From Gymnopilus junonius (taxonomy: Eukaryota; Basidiomycota; Agaricomycetes; Agaricales; Galerinaceae), in NCBI GenBank assembly GCA_015501075.1, contig JADNYJ010000072.1, forward strand, positions 62,001 to 126,000: 64,000 nucleotides of DNA, read 5' to 3'. Positions 36,263 to 47,476 of this stretch are shown one piece after another (positions within the stretch are counted from its first letter, which is position 1; every line of letters begins with the position of its first letter). The notes below the pieces were generated by a model. The model did no database searches, was not told the DNA's origin, and saw only the letters and a list, made by a program, of their open reading frames with translations. The translations under genes and the position numbers were made by a program.

Positions 36263-36525
36263 GCATTCGGGAGTATGTTGATTGGACGATAGTGGAGGTA
36301 AGGAATGGATTATGTCACGTTTCACGGGCTGTCTCAATTCCAGCTTTCGACAGATCGCTCCGAACATTTGCTTTTGGATATTTGTCCGAAAAGCATGGGG
36401 TATTTAGCTGGAGACATTCGTCGGCCTCTTCTTTCGCTTGGCCTTCCCTTACAACCACCTACTTTCTCTTCCCGAAGTCCACCTCTTGTTGGAATCACTT
36501 TTCCCGACTCGAGTTCGACTTCGCC

Positions 36526-38417
36526 ATGGTCAATGTTACTTATGCTGCTTGTGAGTTTCGCTGTTCTTTCTCCTTGAATTTTTTTTTGTTGATGATTTTC
36601 CTACCTCCTCGCAGCCGGTGACCTAACGGCGTTCCTACCTGATGGCACACCAATCGTTTACAACCTCGGTGATATGGCCTGGGTTATTGCCTCTATGGCC
36701 CTTGTTTGGATTATGATTCCTGGTGTCGGTCTCTTCTACTCCGGCCTGTTACGGCGGAAGAACGCGTTGTCGATGATCTGGACATCACTAGCCTCCGTCG
36801 CCGTTGTGTCATTCCAAGTACGTTCATTACTCAGCGAGCCTTGATGGGATTCTGACCTTCAAACCCAGTGGTTCTTCTGGGGTTTTTCGTTGGCTTTCAG
36901 TGAGACGGGCAGTGCTTATATTGGTGACCTCAGTAAGTTTTAGCCCAAGTTCATATGTCATTGCCAAATTTACTGAACCTGCCCACAAGAGTATTTTGGT
37001 CTGAAAGGCGTTCTCGAACAGCCTTCCATTGGCAGCTCCCGCATTCCTTCTATCCTCTTCTGCGTTTATCAGCTGATGTTCGCGGCTATCACGTGCGTTG
37101 AAAATTTTCCTCCGATCTACACCACATCTTTCCTGACCCGCCTTCTGCAGAGCTGCCCTCGCTGTTGGTGCCATCGCTGAGCGTGGTCGCCTCGGCCCCA
37201 CACTCATTTTTATCTTTTGTTGGTCAACCCTTGTTTACGATCCCATTGCCTGCTGGACATGGAACACGAACGGATGGTCGTTCGTCATGGGCGGGCTCGA
37301 CTTTGCTGGAGGAACGCCCGTCCATATCAGTTCCGGCACCGCCGCCCTCGCCATCTCAATATATCTGGGAAAGCGTCGTGGATACGGAACCGAGCGATTG
37401 GCTTACAAGCCTCACAATACTACCTATGTTATCCTCGGCACGGTCTTCCTTTGGTTTGGATGGTTCGGGTTCAATGGCGGCAGTGCTCTCTCCGCCAACC
37501 TGCGTGCCGTTCAAGCGTGTATCGTCACCAACCTCGCTGCATCAGTGGGCGGTCTCACTTGGATGTTCTGGGTACGCCTTCTTTTTGTAGTTTCTTGTAG
37601 TCTCGTATTGATTGACGTGCTCTAGGATTGGCGCATTGAAAAGAAATGGAGCGCAGTCGGGTTCTGCTCAGGTGCTGTTTCTGGCTTAGTTGCTATCACA
37701 CCCGCTTCTGGTTTCGTGGGTTCCCCTGCTGCTGTTCTCTTTGGTGTTCTCGGCGGAACCGCGTGCAATTTTGCCACTCAGCTCAAATTTATCTGCGGAT
37801 ACGACGATACTCTTGATGTGAGCGACTCTTCTATCTATCACCTTTTGTTTTTTTTCTGACCTTTTTTCTAATTTATAGATCTTTGCCTCTCACGCTGTAG
37901 GAGGTGTCGTGGGGAACATCCTTACCGGGCTTTTCGCCCAGAAGAGCGTCGCTGGTTTCGATGGAGTCACCGTTATCCCTGGTGGATGGCTCGACCACCA
38001 TTATATCCAGCTTGGCCATCAACTGGCCGACTCCGTTGCTGGATTGTCATATTCCTTCGTCATGACCGTCAGTTTTTTTCTCTAATCTATGATGCATCCT
38101 GACGCTTAATTGATGATCATTATCATTTCCAGACCATCATCCTATGGATCATGCACTACATCCCCGGCTGCCGACTCCGCGCCAGCGAGGAAGCTGAGAT
38201 CCTCGGTATTGACGATGCTGAGATGGGCGAGTTCGCGTATGATTATGTCGGTCTTGAGCAGGAAATTGGACAGACCCTCGACACGGGCATCGTCGCCAGC
38301 GGAGGAGCGCGTGAACCGGACCATCATCGCGAGCGTAAGCACTCTGGTGCTGGAGCTGAAGTGTCGAGTGCCCCATCGCATGATGATGGGAGCTCCAGTC
38401 ATGGAGAGAAGGTCTAA
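36526..38417 (+). CDS. AMT: Ammonium transporter, AMT/MEP family
   Basis: Eight exons separated by seven short GT-AG introns encode about 490 residues. The N terminus is followed by GDMAWVIASMALVWIMIPGV and GLFYSGLLRRKNALSM, the family signature region. Next come WFFWGFSLAFSETG, the pore segment GGLDFAGGTPVHISSGTAAL with the first pore histidine, WFGWFGFNGGSAL, and IFASHAVGGVVGN with the second histidine of the twin-His pair. Eleven hydrophobic helices are expected. The cytoplasmic tail ends in a Ser/His-rich stretch before the stop. The protein imports ammonium across the plasma membrane; some MEP2-type members also signal nitrogen state, which cannot be decided here. The ATG at 36526 sits just ahead of a short first exon with a clean GTGAGT donor. 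No frameshift was seen. Confidence 0.9.
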
Positions 38418-38988
38418 AGAATTCGAAACACTGTTTAACTCCTTACCCCCCGCCCACTCCTCCTTGCACCCTTCCTCACGCACACACCCTCCGCCTAAAA
38501 ATTCACCATTTTCTCTTTCCCTCTCCCTCCTCTCTCTTTGTTTCTCAGTCGAGGACGCATCTCACCTCACTGTTCCTTCCTTGACTGTTCCTAGCACTGT
38601 CTTTCAACCCATCGCAGAACCCCCCTCACATCTCCCAGTAATAACTTTTCAAATATACCTTGGTTTCTTGCCACAACCCTCATGTCTCAACATCTTTTTT
38701 TTGCCACCATTATCGTCATTTGTATGTATTGTATTTTAGATTGTCTTAGATATCCCAGCCCTGGAACGACGTAATAATATTCTGGTCTCTCGTAACGGAA
38801 CTGCCTTTTTCATATGAATTTGAAATCGCAGTGCCGTCGGACGCGTCGCGTCGCGACGCGGTTCGGAATGTGATCATGTGATTACGCTGATCGAATTTCC
38901 GGCGACTTGAACTCTATTTTTCTTTCCCTCACGCCCCGCATCTTCACACATTCCCCAGATATCTCAACAGAGTCGCCTTCCATCGTGC
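38418..38988. promoter_or_regulatory. Ammonium transporter 3' flank and a CGACGCG/ATCATGTGAT promoter module
   Basis: The first 400 bases are pyrimidine-rich 3' flank. At 38838-38885, ACGCGTCGCGTCGCGACGCG is followed by GTGATCATGTGATTACG. The pair matches the motifs before the genes at 28124 and 53453 and lies about 105-150 bases before the start at 38989. Confidence 0.4.
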
Positions 38989-39289
38989 ATGGTTCGAATT
39001 GCCCAGCTGGCGCAGTCCACTGAGTCTGTATGTAAAGAGCCTTGACTGAGCCTGCTATGGTTATATAGTGGCATGGAAGGACCCAGAGTTTAATGAGCGC
39101 ACTGGCGGTGATTCGGAGGTCTTTGTATGAAGGACAGAAAAGGTTCTGTTGTGCCCAAGTTGTACGAAACGTCGTGACAGATGGTAGATTCATCCAGGTA
39201 CGGGGTTTCTAATCAGACTCTCCTTGCCCACAACTAAAATTGGACGTCTTTTGCAGCCGTTCTGCTCCATAATGCGCCGCCGCCCTTGA
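38989..39289 (+). CDS. Candidate small basic protein (66 aa), unrecognised
   Basis: Three exons join exactly in frame: 38989-39027, 39069-39197 and 39257-39289. Both introns have good borders (GTATGT...TATAG and GTACGG...TGCAG). The product starts MVRIAQLAQSTES, has a basic helical-looking middle (MSALAVIRRSLYEGQKRF, then CCAQVVRN) and ends PFCSIMRRRP. The basic character and size suggest a small mitochondrial or ribosome-associated protein, but no family is recognised. A strong promoter-like motif pair lies upstream. An overlapping minus-strand frame (38882-39193) is considered a shadow. Confidence 0.45.
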
Positions 39290-40003
39290 TATTCCAGCTG
39301 GAACGCGATGATTTTGCGCGCGTCGAGATTTGATGCGCTTTGGAGCATTGTAAGTTCTTTGAATTCAGCTGGTGCGCTCTGTTTTGCTTATATGAAAAGG
39401 AGACTTCACTTATTTGGATCTGCCGTGTAGCGTTAGTTCACCGGACCTCCAAAAGGGTTCAGTCACCATGCGATCCTCGCGCAGCTCTTTCTTCGAAATT
39501 TGAATAAATTCCGCCTGTTCTCAAGGCAATAGCTCAAGACGGTATTTTACGATCTAAACCAAAATCATCCACTATATGATGTCGATCTTCCTTTTTACTT
39601 TTGTACGCCCACAACAGATCTCCAAAGGAATCTGCACGCATACCGCGATTGCCGCTGTTGGCCGGACCAAGTTCATTTCAAGGTACTGGAAATAGACACG
39701 CCTTCGACCGGCCTGGGTTCCTTGGAGCGAACTGTGTGCACACTTTCTGGCCCGTTCGATGGGAACTGAACCAGGGAAGGTGTTTTGAGTTGAAGGTTAT
39801 GTAAAGCTGGGTTGGGATCAGTTCACATAACTCACTTGACCGCCGAGACCGTTCTTAAAGACAACGTCCTGTCTGAAAATTGTTTTCTTCCGTTCTTGAT
39901 GGTCTCTCTTCACCACATCAACGCTCTTTACTGAAAAACACTGAGGTCCTCCTCCTCTGCTTCTGCCCCCTTTTTTGTGTGGTATCCTCTCTTGGTTCTT
40001 AGA
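39290..40003. other. Intergenic region, no gene seen
   Basis: No frame with conserved features. The pyrimidine-rich final 100 bases are the presumed leader of the membrane-protein gene that follows. Confidence 0.55.
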
Positions 40004-41803
40004 ATGTCGGATTTTGGTTCAGTTGTGCAAACGTTATTGGATGGCCTTCGCGACATCCAGATAGCGCGGTATGCCAATTGTACGTTTATTGGGCGTGAAT
40101 TATTAGGATCGTTGGCGTCTGACTTCCTTATCCCCAGTGGCAGCGATGTCTATCATTGTTTTTGAACACTGCACGTTCTTGATTCTGTCGTCGAGACGCC
40201 TGTTGCTGACGTTTCTCTTCCCTAGTGATCACTTTTGATGAGGAGGTACGTCTCCTCTATATCTTCACCCCAATGAAGACCCGCTCATATTCTTCGTGGA
40301 GATTGATCTAGTATGGGTAGAAAATTTTCATCGGCGGTTGTTTCGCAGCGAACTCAAGCGTCACGCAGGGTAGCACATGGTCTTTGGGGAAGGTCCTATT
40401 TTTATTGGTGCGCGTTATGTCCGTATGCTACCAGCGCCCACCTAATTAGAGCTTTTTTTTACGTTTTTCGTTGCAGAATCGCTATTATACGTTAGCATCC
40501 GCGACGTAAGTCATCTTTCCAGTCGGAAGAAAGCCTTGGTTCACTTGGAAGTGATTGCTAGATTTAACATGTTCTGTGAGTTTTATCTGATCACAGTCGC
40601 CAGGTTCTATCTGATACGGAAGCGGTCTGTCCAGCATTCTTTTCCTCATCACTCACCAATTCGGTATGCTCGTTCTAATTGATTATCATTTTATTTGAAC
40701 TTAATCGTCTTCTCAGTTGTAAGTGTTTGATTCCTCAGTCGTCAAGCTATTTTCTAGAAGTACTATTTTTCCCCATTGATAGTTGTGAGTCAAGCTTTGT
40801 TCTGCAGTCCCTAAATTTAATTCTTGAGAAGGTGTGCGTTTATTTCAGTGGCAGGCTTGGACAGGAATAGTTGGTTGTATGCTTGCTGAAGGTTCGCATT
40901 TAAAATATGACCATGCCTCGATCATGCTCCAAGTTACTTTGTTCCGTTAGGAATTTTACAAATTCGGATATACGCCTTATATTCCCTAAATAAGAGGATT
41001 CTCGTACTATTACTCGTCTGCTTCGTCGGCTCGTTAGGGACCTCTGCTTGGATCGCAGGTAGTACTTTGCATTCGAAATCCTTTAGCGGTGCGTCTGTCA
41101 AATGAATTCATGCTTAGATGTATCTCATTTCTCTCAAATCCAGCCACTGCCTTTCCTATTCCTGGCGGAGCGTTCTGCGTTCCTTTTGGTATTTCTTCCC
41201 ATTTTTACACGTATTGGATTCCTATGCTGGCTTTCGAAACCTTACTATGCGTCCTGGCTGTAGTCAAGGGCTTTCAAACATTCAAATCCAATGGATCCTT
41301 GTTTCATCGTGGCCAACAACTCGTTGGTATACTTGTTAGAGATTCGCTCATGTACTTCTTCGTGTAAGTCTTTTCCTTGCCTCACGAAGGCAGGATCATT
41401 TCTCATGTCCTTGCCCAGGATTTGCATTACTTACCTCACTTGTTTACTTTTCTTCATCTTGGCGCCGGTACGTACCTTTGGATCCCTGAACTCATACTTG
41501 AACTAACGTCTCCATGTATAGACAACACTTTTAGAAGTTCCAATTGGGTTTACTGTCGCGATGTCTTGCGTGCTTGCCAATAGGGTTGTTCTCAACGTAC
41601 GCGAAGTCGGCCGTGACGTTGACTCTTATTTTTCAACATCGCACAAGGCTGCCAGCCGTGTGGGCTATGACACCAGCTTCTGCAGTCCGGGTACATTGTC
41701 AAATTTCGAGATGGAACAACTCCGGACAATGAAAGCAGAAAGGCACCTGAGCGAGATGGTCCCGGAATATTATGATGATTCGCCGCCTTTCGTCGTACTG
41801 TAA
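40004..41803 (+). CDS. DUF6533-type seven-helix membrane protein (5' part may be disrupted)
   Basis: Recognisable segments in order are: MSDFGSVVQTLLDGLRDIQ at the start, the LITFDEE element of the DUF6533 domain, WSLGKVLFLL followed across an intron by NRYYTLASAT, AWTGIVGCMLAE, then ILQIRIYALYSLNKRILVL, FPIPGGAFCVPF, SHFYTYWIPMLAFETLLCVL, a QQLVGILVRDSLMYFFV helix, and TLLEVPIGFTVAMSCVLANR with a hydrophilic C-terminal tail ending at 41803. At least ten short introns are needed. The join after LITFDEE is not clean: no intron combination keeps an open frame into WSLGK, so there may be a consensus error or a real break between 40250 and 40380. The family is large in Agaricomycetes and of unknown function. 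A related protein is at 61230-62858. Confidence 0.65.
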
Positions 41804-43225
41804 AACTATGGGGTGGTGTTGTAGAGACTCCTTTTGGGTTCAATGCGTATCATTACCGACAATTATCAGGAAACGACATTTGTACATCCGAAGGACCTTG
41901 TAATCTATTTTTAACTTTTGACCCCGTCGAGCTTCAACTGACTGCAGTGCCAAGTTCCTTGCCAAGGGGGCCAAGAAAAAATGTCTATTTCATCCTTCTT
42001 TTTACGGTTTCAATCGACCTTTTGACTCTATTAAGCGCTGGAAAAGCTCCTCTTCGAAGAGGAGTGCTGGGGAGTTGGAGTTTAGGCCCAAACATTCGTA
42101 CATGCAGTACATGGAGCCGGGCTAATCTTCGGAAACTAGAACTGTGGAAAGGAGAAACATCGTGCATAATATATCAGCAACGGGAAGCCGATAACTTTAC
42201 GCATTTTAGGGAAACTATTTCAACTTCCCTGTTTTCCCTATCGATCCTTGCCCTTATCCGATGATACTGGATTTTTAGTTTATTTTCCAGGTTTTTTCAA
42301 CTAGTAGAACTGCTTATAACGATGACACAAACGGAATACCGATCTTATCGCCGAGCGCTGTGATAAATCATGCGAGCAAAGGGGTAGATAATTTTAGACG
42401 AAGGAAACTATATTCTGGGAATCTCGAAAATGAAGTACATCCGACTAAGATGTCATTTGCCAAGGTGTATCCGTTTCTACTAATTGCGCCTAAAGAGACG
42501 ACAGATTTTTGAAGCCATTTAGTTGAACTATTACTGGAAAATTCGTCAGAGTTTCCGTTGAAGGTCCTGGTCACTCAGGCATCTTTACTTTTTTTCTGAC
42601 CCTTCCATTCCCGCTCCAAAGCTCACAAGGTCGCTTTTGACGTGTCGCCACAAGTTAGTGCTTCCGTTAGGAGCTCTGAGAAAATAGGCTGCCCGTGACC
42701 TTCAAAACTATCCAGACCCGAATACACAGGACTATCAGAAGATTTTATTAGGGCTGCTGTGGGATTTTTGTTCAGTACGCGAGAATCACCTGTTCCGTAT
42801 CCAGCCACGTGTGGCTGTTCACGCGATATTGCCAGATTAGCTGAGGCTCCATCTTGTGGCAGCATTTCATGTTCCCTGACTTTGACTACGACCTTTCACT
42901 CAACACTCTCCACGTATCCGACGTTGGGCCGTCTAGGTGAAGAAACAAAACCTCCTGTATGTCTTCTTCTGGATCATCGTGGGTTGCAGTCCTTCCTGAT
43001 TCTTCGGACGAACAGAGAATAGCTTATTCTTCTCGAATCATGGGCGTCACCAGACTGTCCTCCTAAGAGCCCGCCCTGTTTTCCGACTTTCATCCGTCGA
43101 AAAGCATGGTCGGTTCATAACCGGATTTATTCCCAGTCTTTTGGTTGTGACGTCGATGGTATAAAAGAAAGCTAATAATCTGGGAGGACGCCTTGGAACA
43201 CACCGCCCCTCGAAAACTCCCTAAA
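41804..43225. promoter_or_regulatory. Intergenic region with the cel6A TATA box at 43160-43166
   Basis: No gene is recognised between 41804 and about 43100. TATAAAA at 43160-43166 lies 60 bases before the cel6A start codon, a usual distance for fungal cellulase genes. No further regulatory site could be assigned with confidence. Confidence 0.5.
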
Positions 43226-44949
43226 ATGTTCCAGCTAGCTTCATTGGTGGCTATCGCCTCGTTGATTCCTGCATTTGTCGTTGCACAGAGCCCCATCTAC
43301 GGACAATGTGGTGGTCAAGGATGGAGTGCGCCCTTCCTCTGTTACGTCGAGGGGTAATTCACTAATAGGTGTTGATTTCAGCCGGACCAACCACTTGTGC
43401 TGCAGGATCGTCGTGCGTCTTCTCTAACCCTTACTACTCTCAATGCTTGTACGTTTCGTACCTCTATAATCTTCGTTCAATTGCTTATGGTTGCGAAGGC
43501 CGTCCTCAGCATCCTCAGCACCCACGACTTCCGTTCCTACCACAAGCCCAACTACCACTACCCCTGGAGGCGGCACCACTACTGTTCCTACTCCTACTAG
43601 CACTCCTGACGCTGGTAATCCCTTCGCTGGCTTCAATGTAAGTACGCAGCTTGAACCAAGTTCTGCATACTAAAACCTCTTCAACAGATCTTCCTGTCGC
43701 CTCTTTACAGTCAAGAAGTTACTGCTGCAGCCGCTTTGATCACTGATTCTACTCAAAAGTCCAAGGCACTCAGTGTTGCTAACGTCCCTACCTTTATCTG
43801 GTTCGACACTGTCGCCAAGGTTCCTCTTCTGACACAGTACCTCGGAAACGCTAGCGCACTCCAACAGTCCTCAGGCGAAAAATACTTGGTTCAAATTGTC
43901 GTCTACGACTTGCCAGATCGCGATTGCGCTGCAGCCGCTTCCAACGGTGAATTTTCCATTGCCGACAATGGCCAGGCCAACTACTTCAACTACATTGATC
44001 AAATCGTCGCTGCCGTTAAGCGTGAGTCTCAACTTACCTGCACTTTGGGAAAGTATTGATAGTTACAATTCTAGAATTCCCTGATGTCCGTGTCGTCGCT
44101 GTTATTGAACCCGACTCCTTGGCCAACCTTGTGACTAACCTAAATGTTGCAAAATGTGCCAACGCTGCTACCACCTACAAGGTGGGATCACTTCGCTTTT
44201 CTTACGCCAATTTTAGCTTAATTTGATCCATTACAAGGCGTGTGTTACGTATGCTATGGAGCAGCTCAACAGCGTTGGAGTGTACATGTACCTCGATGCT
44301 GGACACGCTGGATGGCTCGGATGGCCCGCCAACCTTTCCCCTGCTGCCCAGCTCTTCGCTCAACTCTTCCAGGGTGCCAACTCTCCACATTTGTCCGTGG
44401 CTTGGCTACGAACGTCGCTAACTACAACGCTATAAGTGAGTACTTCGACCTTGCCATATTTCAAATTATACTGACATTACCATAGGCGCCGCCTCACCCG
44501 ATCCATCACTCAAGGTAACCCCAACTACGACGAGCTGCTTTACATTCAAGCCCTCGGTCCCATGCTCACTCAAAGCAACTTCCCCGCCCACTTCATCGTT
44601 GACCAAGGTCGCTCTGGTGTTCAGAACATCCGCCAACAATGGGGTGACTGGTGTAACGTCAAGGGTGCTGGCTTTGGAACTCGTCCTACAACAAGCACAG
44701 TCTCCAATCTCATTGACTCGGTCGTCTGGGTTAAGCCAGGAGGTGAATGTGACGGAACTTCAAACACGTCTTCGCCTAGATATGACAACCACTGCGGCCT
44801 TTCCGATGCAGATCAACCTGCTCCTGAGGCTGGCACATGGTTCCAGGTAAGCTGCGTCCTGCACGATATCGGTCTGTCAGAATTTGACGCTCGCTTTCCT
44901 ACAGGAATACTTCTCCACTCTTGTTTCCAACGCCAACCCACCACTCTAA
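43226..44949 (+). CDS. cel6A: Cellobiohydrolase II, CBM1-linker-GH6 (two probable consensus frameshifts)
   Basis: The gene has eight exons and about 455 residues. A signal peptide (MFQLASLVAIASLIPAFVVA) is followed by a family 1 cellulose-binding module (PIYGQCGGQGWTGPTTC when intron 1, 43326-43381, is removed), a Thr/Pro/Ser linker, and a GH6 catalytic domain. It is a secreted enzyme that releases cellobiose processively from the non-reducing ends of cellulose. Catalytic-region motifs are VVYDLPDRDCAA (active-site Asp), VIEPDSLANLV (proton-donor Asp), MYLDAGHAGWLGWP and VDQGRSGVQNIRQQWGDWC, then WVKPGGECDG. Two single-base losses interrupt the frame, after CC at 44385-44386 and after CC at 44503-44504. 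In both cases one extra C restores the conserved frame, so consensus errors are likely. The stop follows the last exon at 44947-44949. Confidence 0.88.
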
Positions 44950-45294
44950 ATATGATTTGGTTTCTCCGTAGACTCTTTTTGGGGACAAATGACTGTATGT
45001 ACCACGGTACCCAAGAAAATGTGTAGCTGTGTAGCTTAATATTGTGCAATTAAAATTATTATTTGATTACTGAATATGTACCTTTCCTTCGTCACTGCAG
45101 AGTAGAGTGTATATTGAATTCCCGAAACGCTCCTATTTTGCCCCTATCTTATCTTGTCTTTTTGTGTTACACGTGGTCACGGAGCGGCAAACGGGTGCTC
45201 CAAAAATGTTGTCTCCCACCATGATTATGCCATATCGTTCCGGCAAGACTAATACCCTCAATTTTATCCTTCACCGCGGTCGTCGACGATAAGT
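44950..45294. other. Short intergenic region between cel6A and the MFS gene
   Basis: 345 bases of AT-rich 3' flank and the MFS promoter. CACGTG occurs near 45170 but no defined element can be assigned. Confidence 0.5.
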
Positions 45295-47476
45295 ATGGCG
45301 GACGAAACTTCACCTCTCATACAAAGTGGCGAAAATGGCCCCACCCAGGACTACTCCGGACGTGATACCGAACAAGCAGCGGAAGATGTTGATACCCCGA
45401 AGTCGTATTTGGCTTTTGTAGGCGGGCTGTGGATGGCTGGAACTGCGAACTGATACGAATTGCGTCTGCTTAGGTTATTCCTATGGCTGTTGGTATCTTC
45501 CTATGCGCGATGGACCAAACCATTGTTGTTTCATGTACGTGTCGAATTTCAATCTGAATTGAGCCCTGTTTCATTGCTACAAATTATAGCGTATGCGTCC
45601 ATTGGGAGCGAGTTGAATCAACTGCAGAATACTAGTTGGATCGCGACATCTTACTTACTAACAGTCACAAGTTTTCAGTAAGCGACGGTAGCGATAATTG
45701 CTACACCAACGGTTCCTCACCTAAACGATATTTTACTCCTTTATAGGCCCCTATACGGTAAATTAAGCGATATTTTTGGCCGGAAAAGCTGCCTGCTCTT
45801 TGCGTATATCATATTTTCGATTGGATGTCTGCTTTGCGGAGTTGCGAGGAACATGACGGAGCTGGTCATTGGTAGGGTGATTGCGGGTATTGGTGGGGGA
45901 GGTATGCAAACGTGAGTTCTTGTTAGCAAATTCTAGTCCGACTAGCAATTCATTTTTCTCTGCCACGTAGAGTTGTCAGTATCATTATGTCGGACGTTGT
46001 CCCATTGCGAAGCAGAGGTACATGGCAAGGTATGTTCTTAATTTTGCTCAGCAGTAGATGGCACTGAACGTTGTTTGTAACCAGGTGTCCTGAATATCGT
46101 TTACGCCAGCGGGAACAGTGCAGGTGCCTCCTTGGGGGATATATTGCAGATACGATTGGATGGAGATGGTTTGTCCGATTCCTCACGTTCAACACACAGC
46201 CAGCTCACAACTCTATAGGTCGTTCCTCCTACAAGTACCTGTGACAATGGTTGCGATCGTGGCCGTGCATTTTTCTCTTCATCTGCCAAAGCACGAAGCA
46301 GGGGACCTCAAAGCGAAATTGAAGCGTGTCGACTTTGGAGGAGCCCTCGCCCTTGTTTTTACCGTCTTCTTCCTCCTGTTCGCCCTGGATCGTGGCGGAA
46401 ACATAGCATGGCACGACAAATACACCATTTCCTCCCTAGTCGCCTTTAGTGCTTCATTCCTCATCTTTGCGTTCATAGAGATGGAGTTTGCAAGCGAACC
46501 TTTCGCCCCAGAAGAATTATAATCAACCGGTCCCTTATTGCGAGCTACTTTGTCAACTTCTTTGGAATTGCCTCAGCGTTCACGCAACTCTTCCACCTGT
46601 CGCTCTATTTCCAAGCTGTTCAGGGAAAGTCAGCCTCTGAAGCGGGAGTATGGCTTATAATAGGTGTCATTGGAGGGTTAACCGGCTCGCTTAGCGGAGG
46701 TTTGATGATGCAGGCTACTGGGAAGTATTACTGGCTGACGGTCGTCGGATATGCTATGCTTTTCTTTGGCACAATCACGGTCAGCGCGACTTCTGGCGAA
46801 CTGGTGACGTCCATGATTGGTATTGCTCTCGGTAAGTTGCATTCAGACTGTGATAGTACCTGAGCATCTTTTTTACAATGTACAATATCCAGGTTTTATC
46901 ATGTCAAGTGTCGGAAACGGTATGCGCTTCTTTATGTTAGATTCTTGGCTTTAGCCTCTGATTTCTTTCTAGGCAGCGGTATCACCACCAGTCTGATTTC
47001 CTTAATCGCTAATGCAGGTCAGGCGGACCAAGCCATCGCAACTGCAGGTCTGTGATTTGTTTTCTTTCCTTCTTTCCATATTCCATTTCTCTGACGCGTT
47101 ATTGTACAGTGTCGTACCTTTTCCGTTCCCTGGGATCGGTTGTTGGATTGTCTGCTGGCAGTACGATCGTCCAGGGAACTCTGCGGTCTGAACTACGAAA
47201 GCGGCTTACTGGCGGTGATGCTGATGAGGTACGTGCCATGAATATTTTTTCCTCTCAAGTTTAACGTTTTCTTTTCGACATTGTTCTCAGATCATCAAGA
47301 ACGTGCGCGAGAACCTAAAATACATTGACAAGCTCGATCCCCAAACCCAAGCCATCGTCAGAATATCATACGAAAAGGCTATTCACGTCACATTTTTGTT
47401 CTCTATCATCATGGCGGCATGTGGATTAATTTCATCCGTATTCATCAAGGAGAAGCCACTTGTGAGGAAGAATTAA
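45295..47476 (+). CDS. MFS drug/amino-acid antiporter, DHA2 type (two probable consensus frameshifts)
   Basis: The start MADETSPLIQSGENG is typical of fungal 14-helix MFS proteins. Motifs in order are AMDQTIVVSS in helix 1, LYGKLSDIFGRKS (motif A), VIGRVIAGIGGGGMQT, DVVPLRSRGTWQG, GNSAGASLG, SFLLQVPV, and in the second half INRSLIASYFVNFFG, FHLSLYFQAVQGKSAS, and GSVVGLSAGSTIVQG, ending KEKPLVRKN. About ten introns. The family exports drugs or moves basic amino acids into the vacuole by proton antiport; the substrate is not predictable. The frame breaks at the G-run 46134-46138 and at the C-run 46506-46509. One more G and one more C, respectively, restore the conserved sequence, so the breaks are probably consensus errors. 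Confidence 0.82.

Larger units (their letters stand above)
31830..36525. other. About 4.7 kb without a recognisable gene
   Basis: Open frames are short, overlapping and without conserved motifs on either strand. Noticeable structures are a TATG microsatellite near 32568-32590, an 11-T run near 32790, a cluster of GTGACTG-like short repeats near 33860-33915, two adjacent hairpins at 35840-35902, and the ammonium transporter promoter at the right end. Confidence 0.55.

Noticed and set aside
38882..39193. 103-codon minus-strand open frame
   Set aside because: It is antisense to the candidate three-exon gene at 38989-39289, whose splice borders and upstream motifs are better supported.
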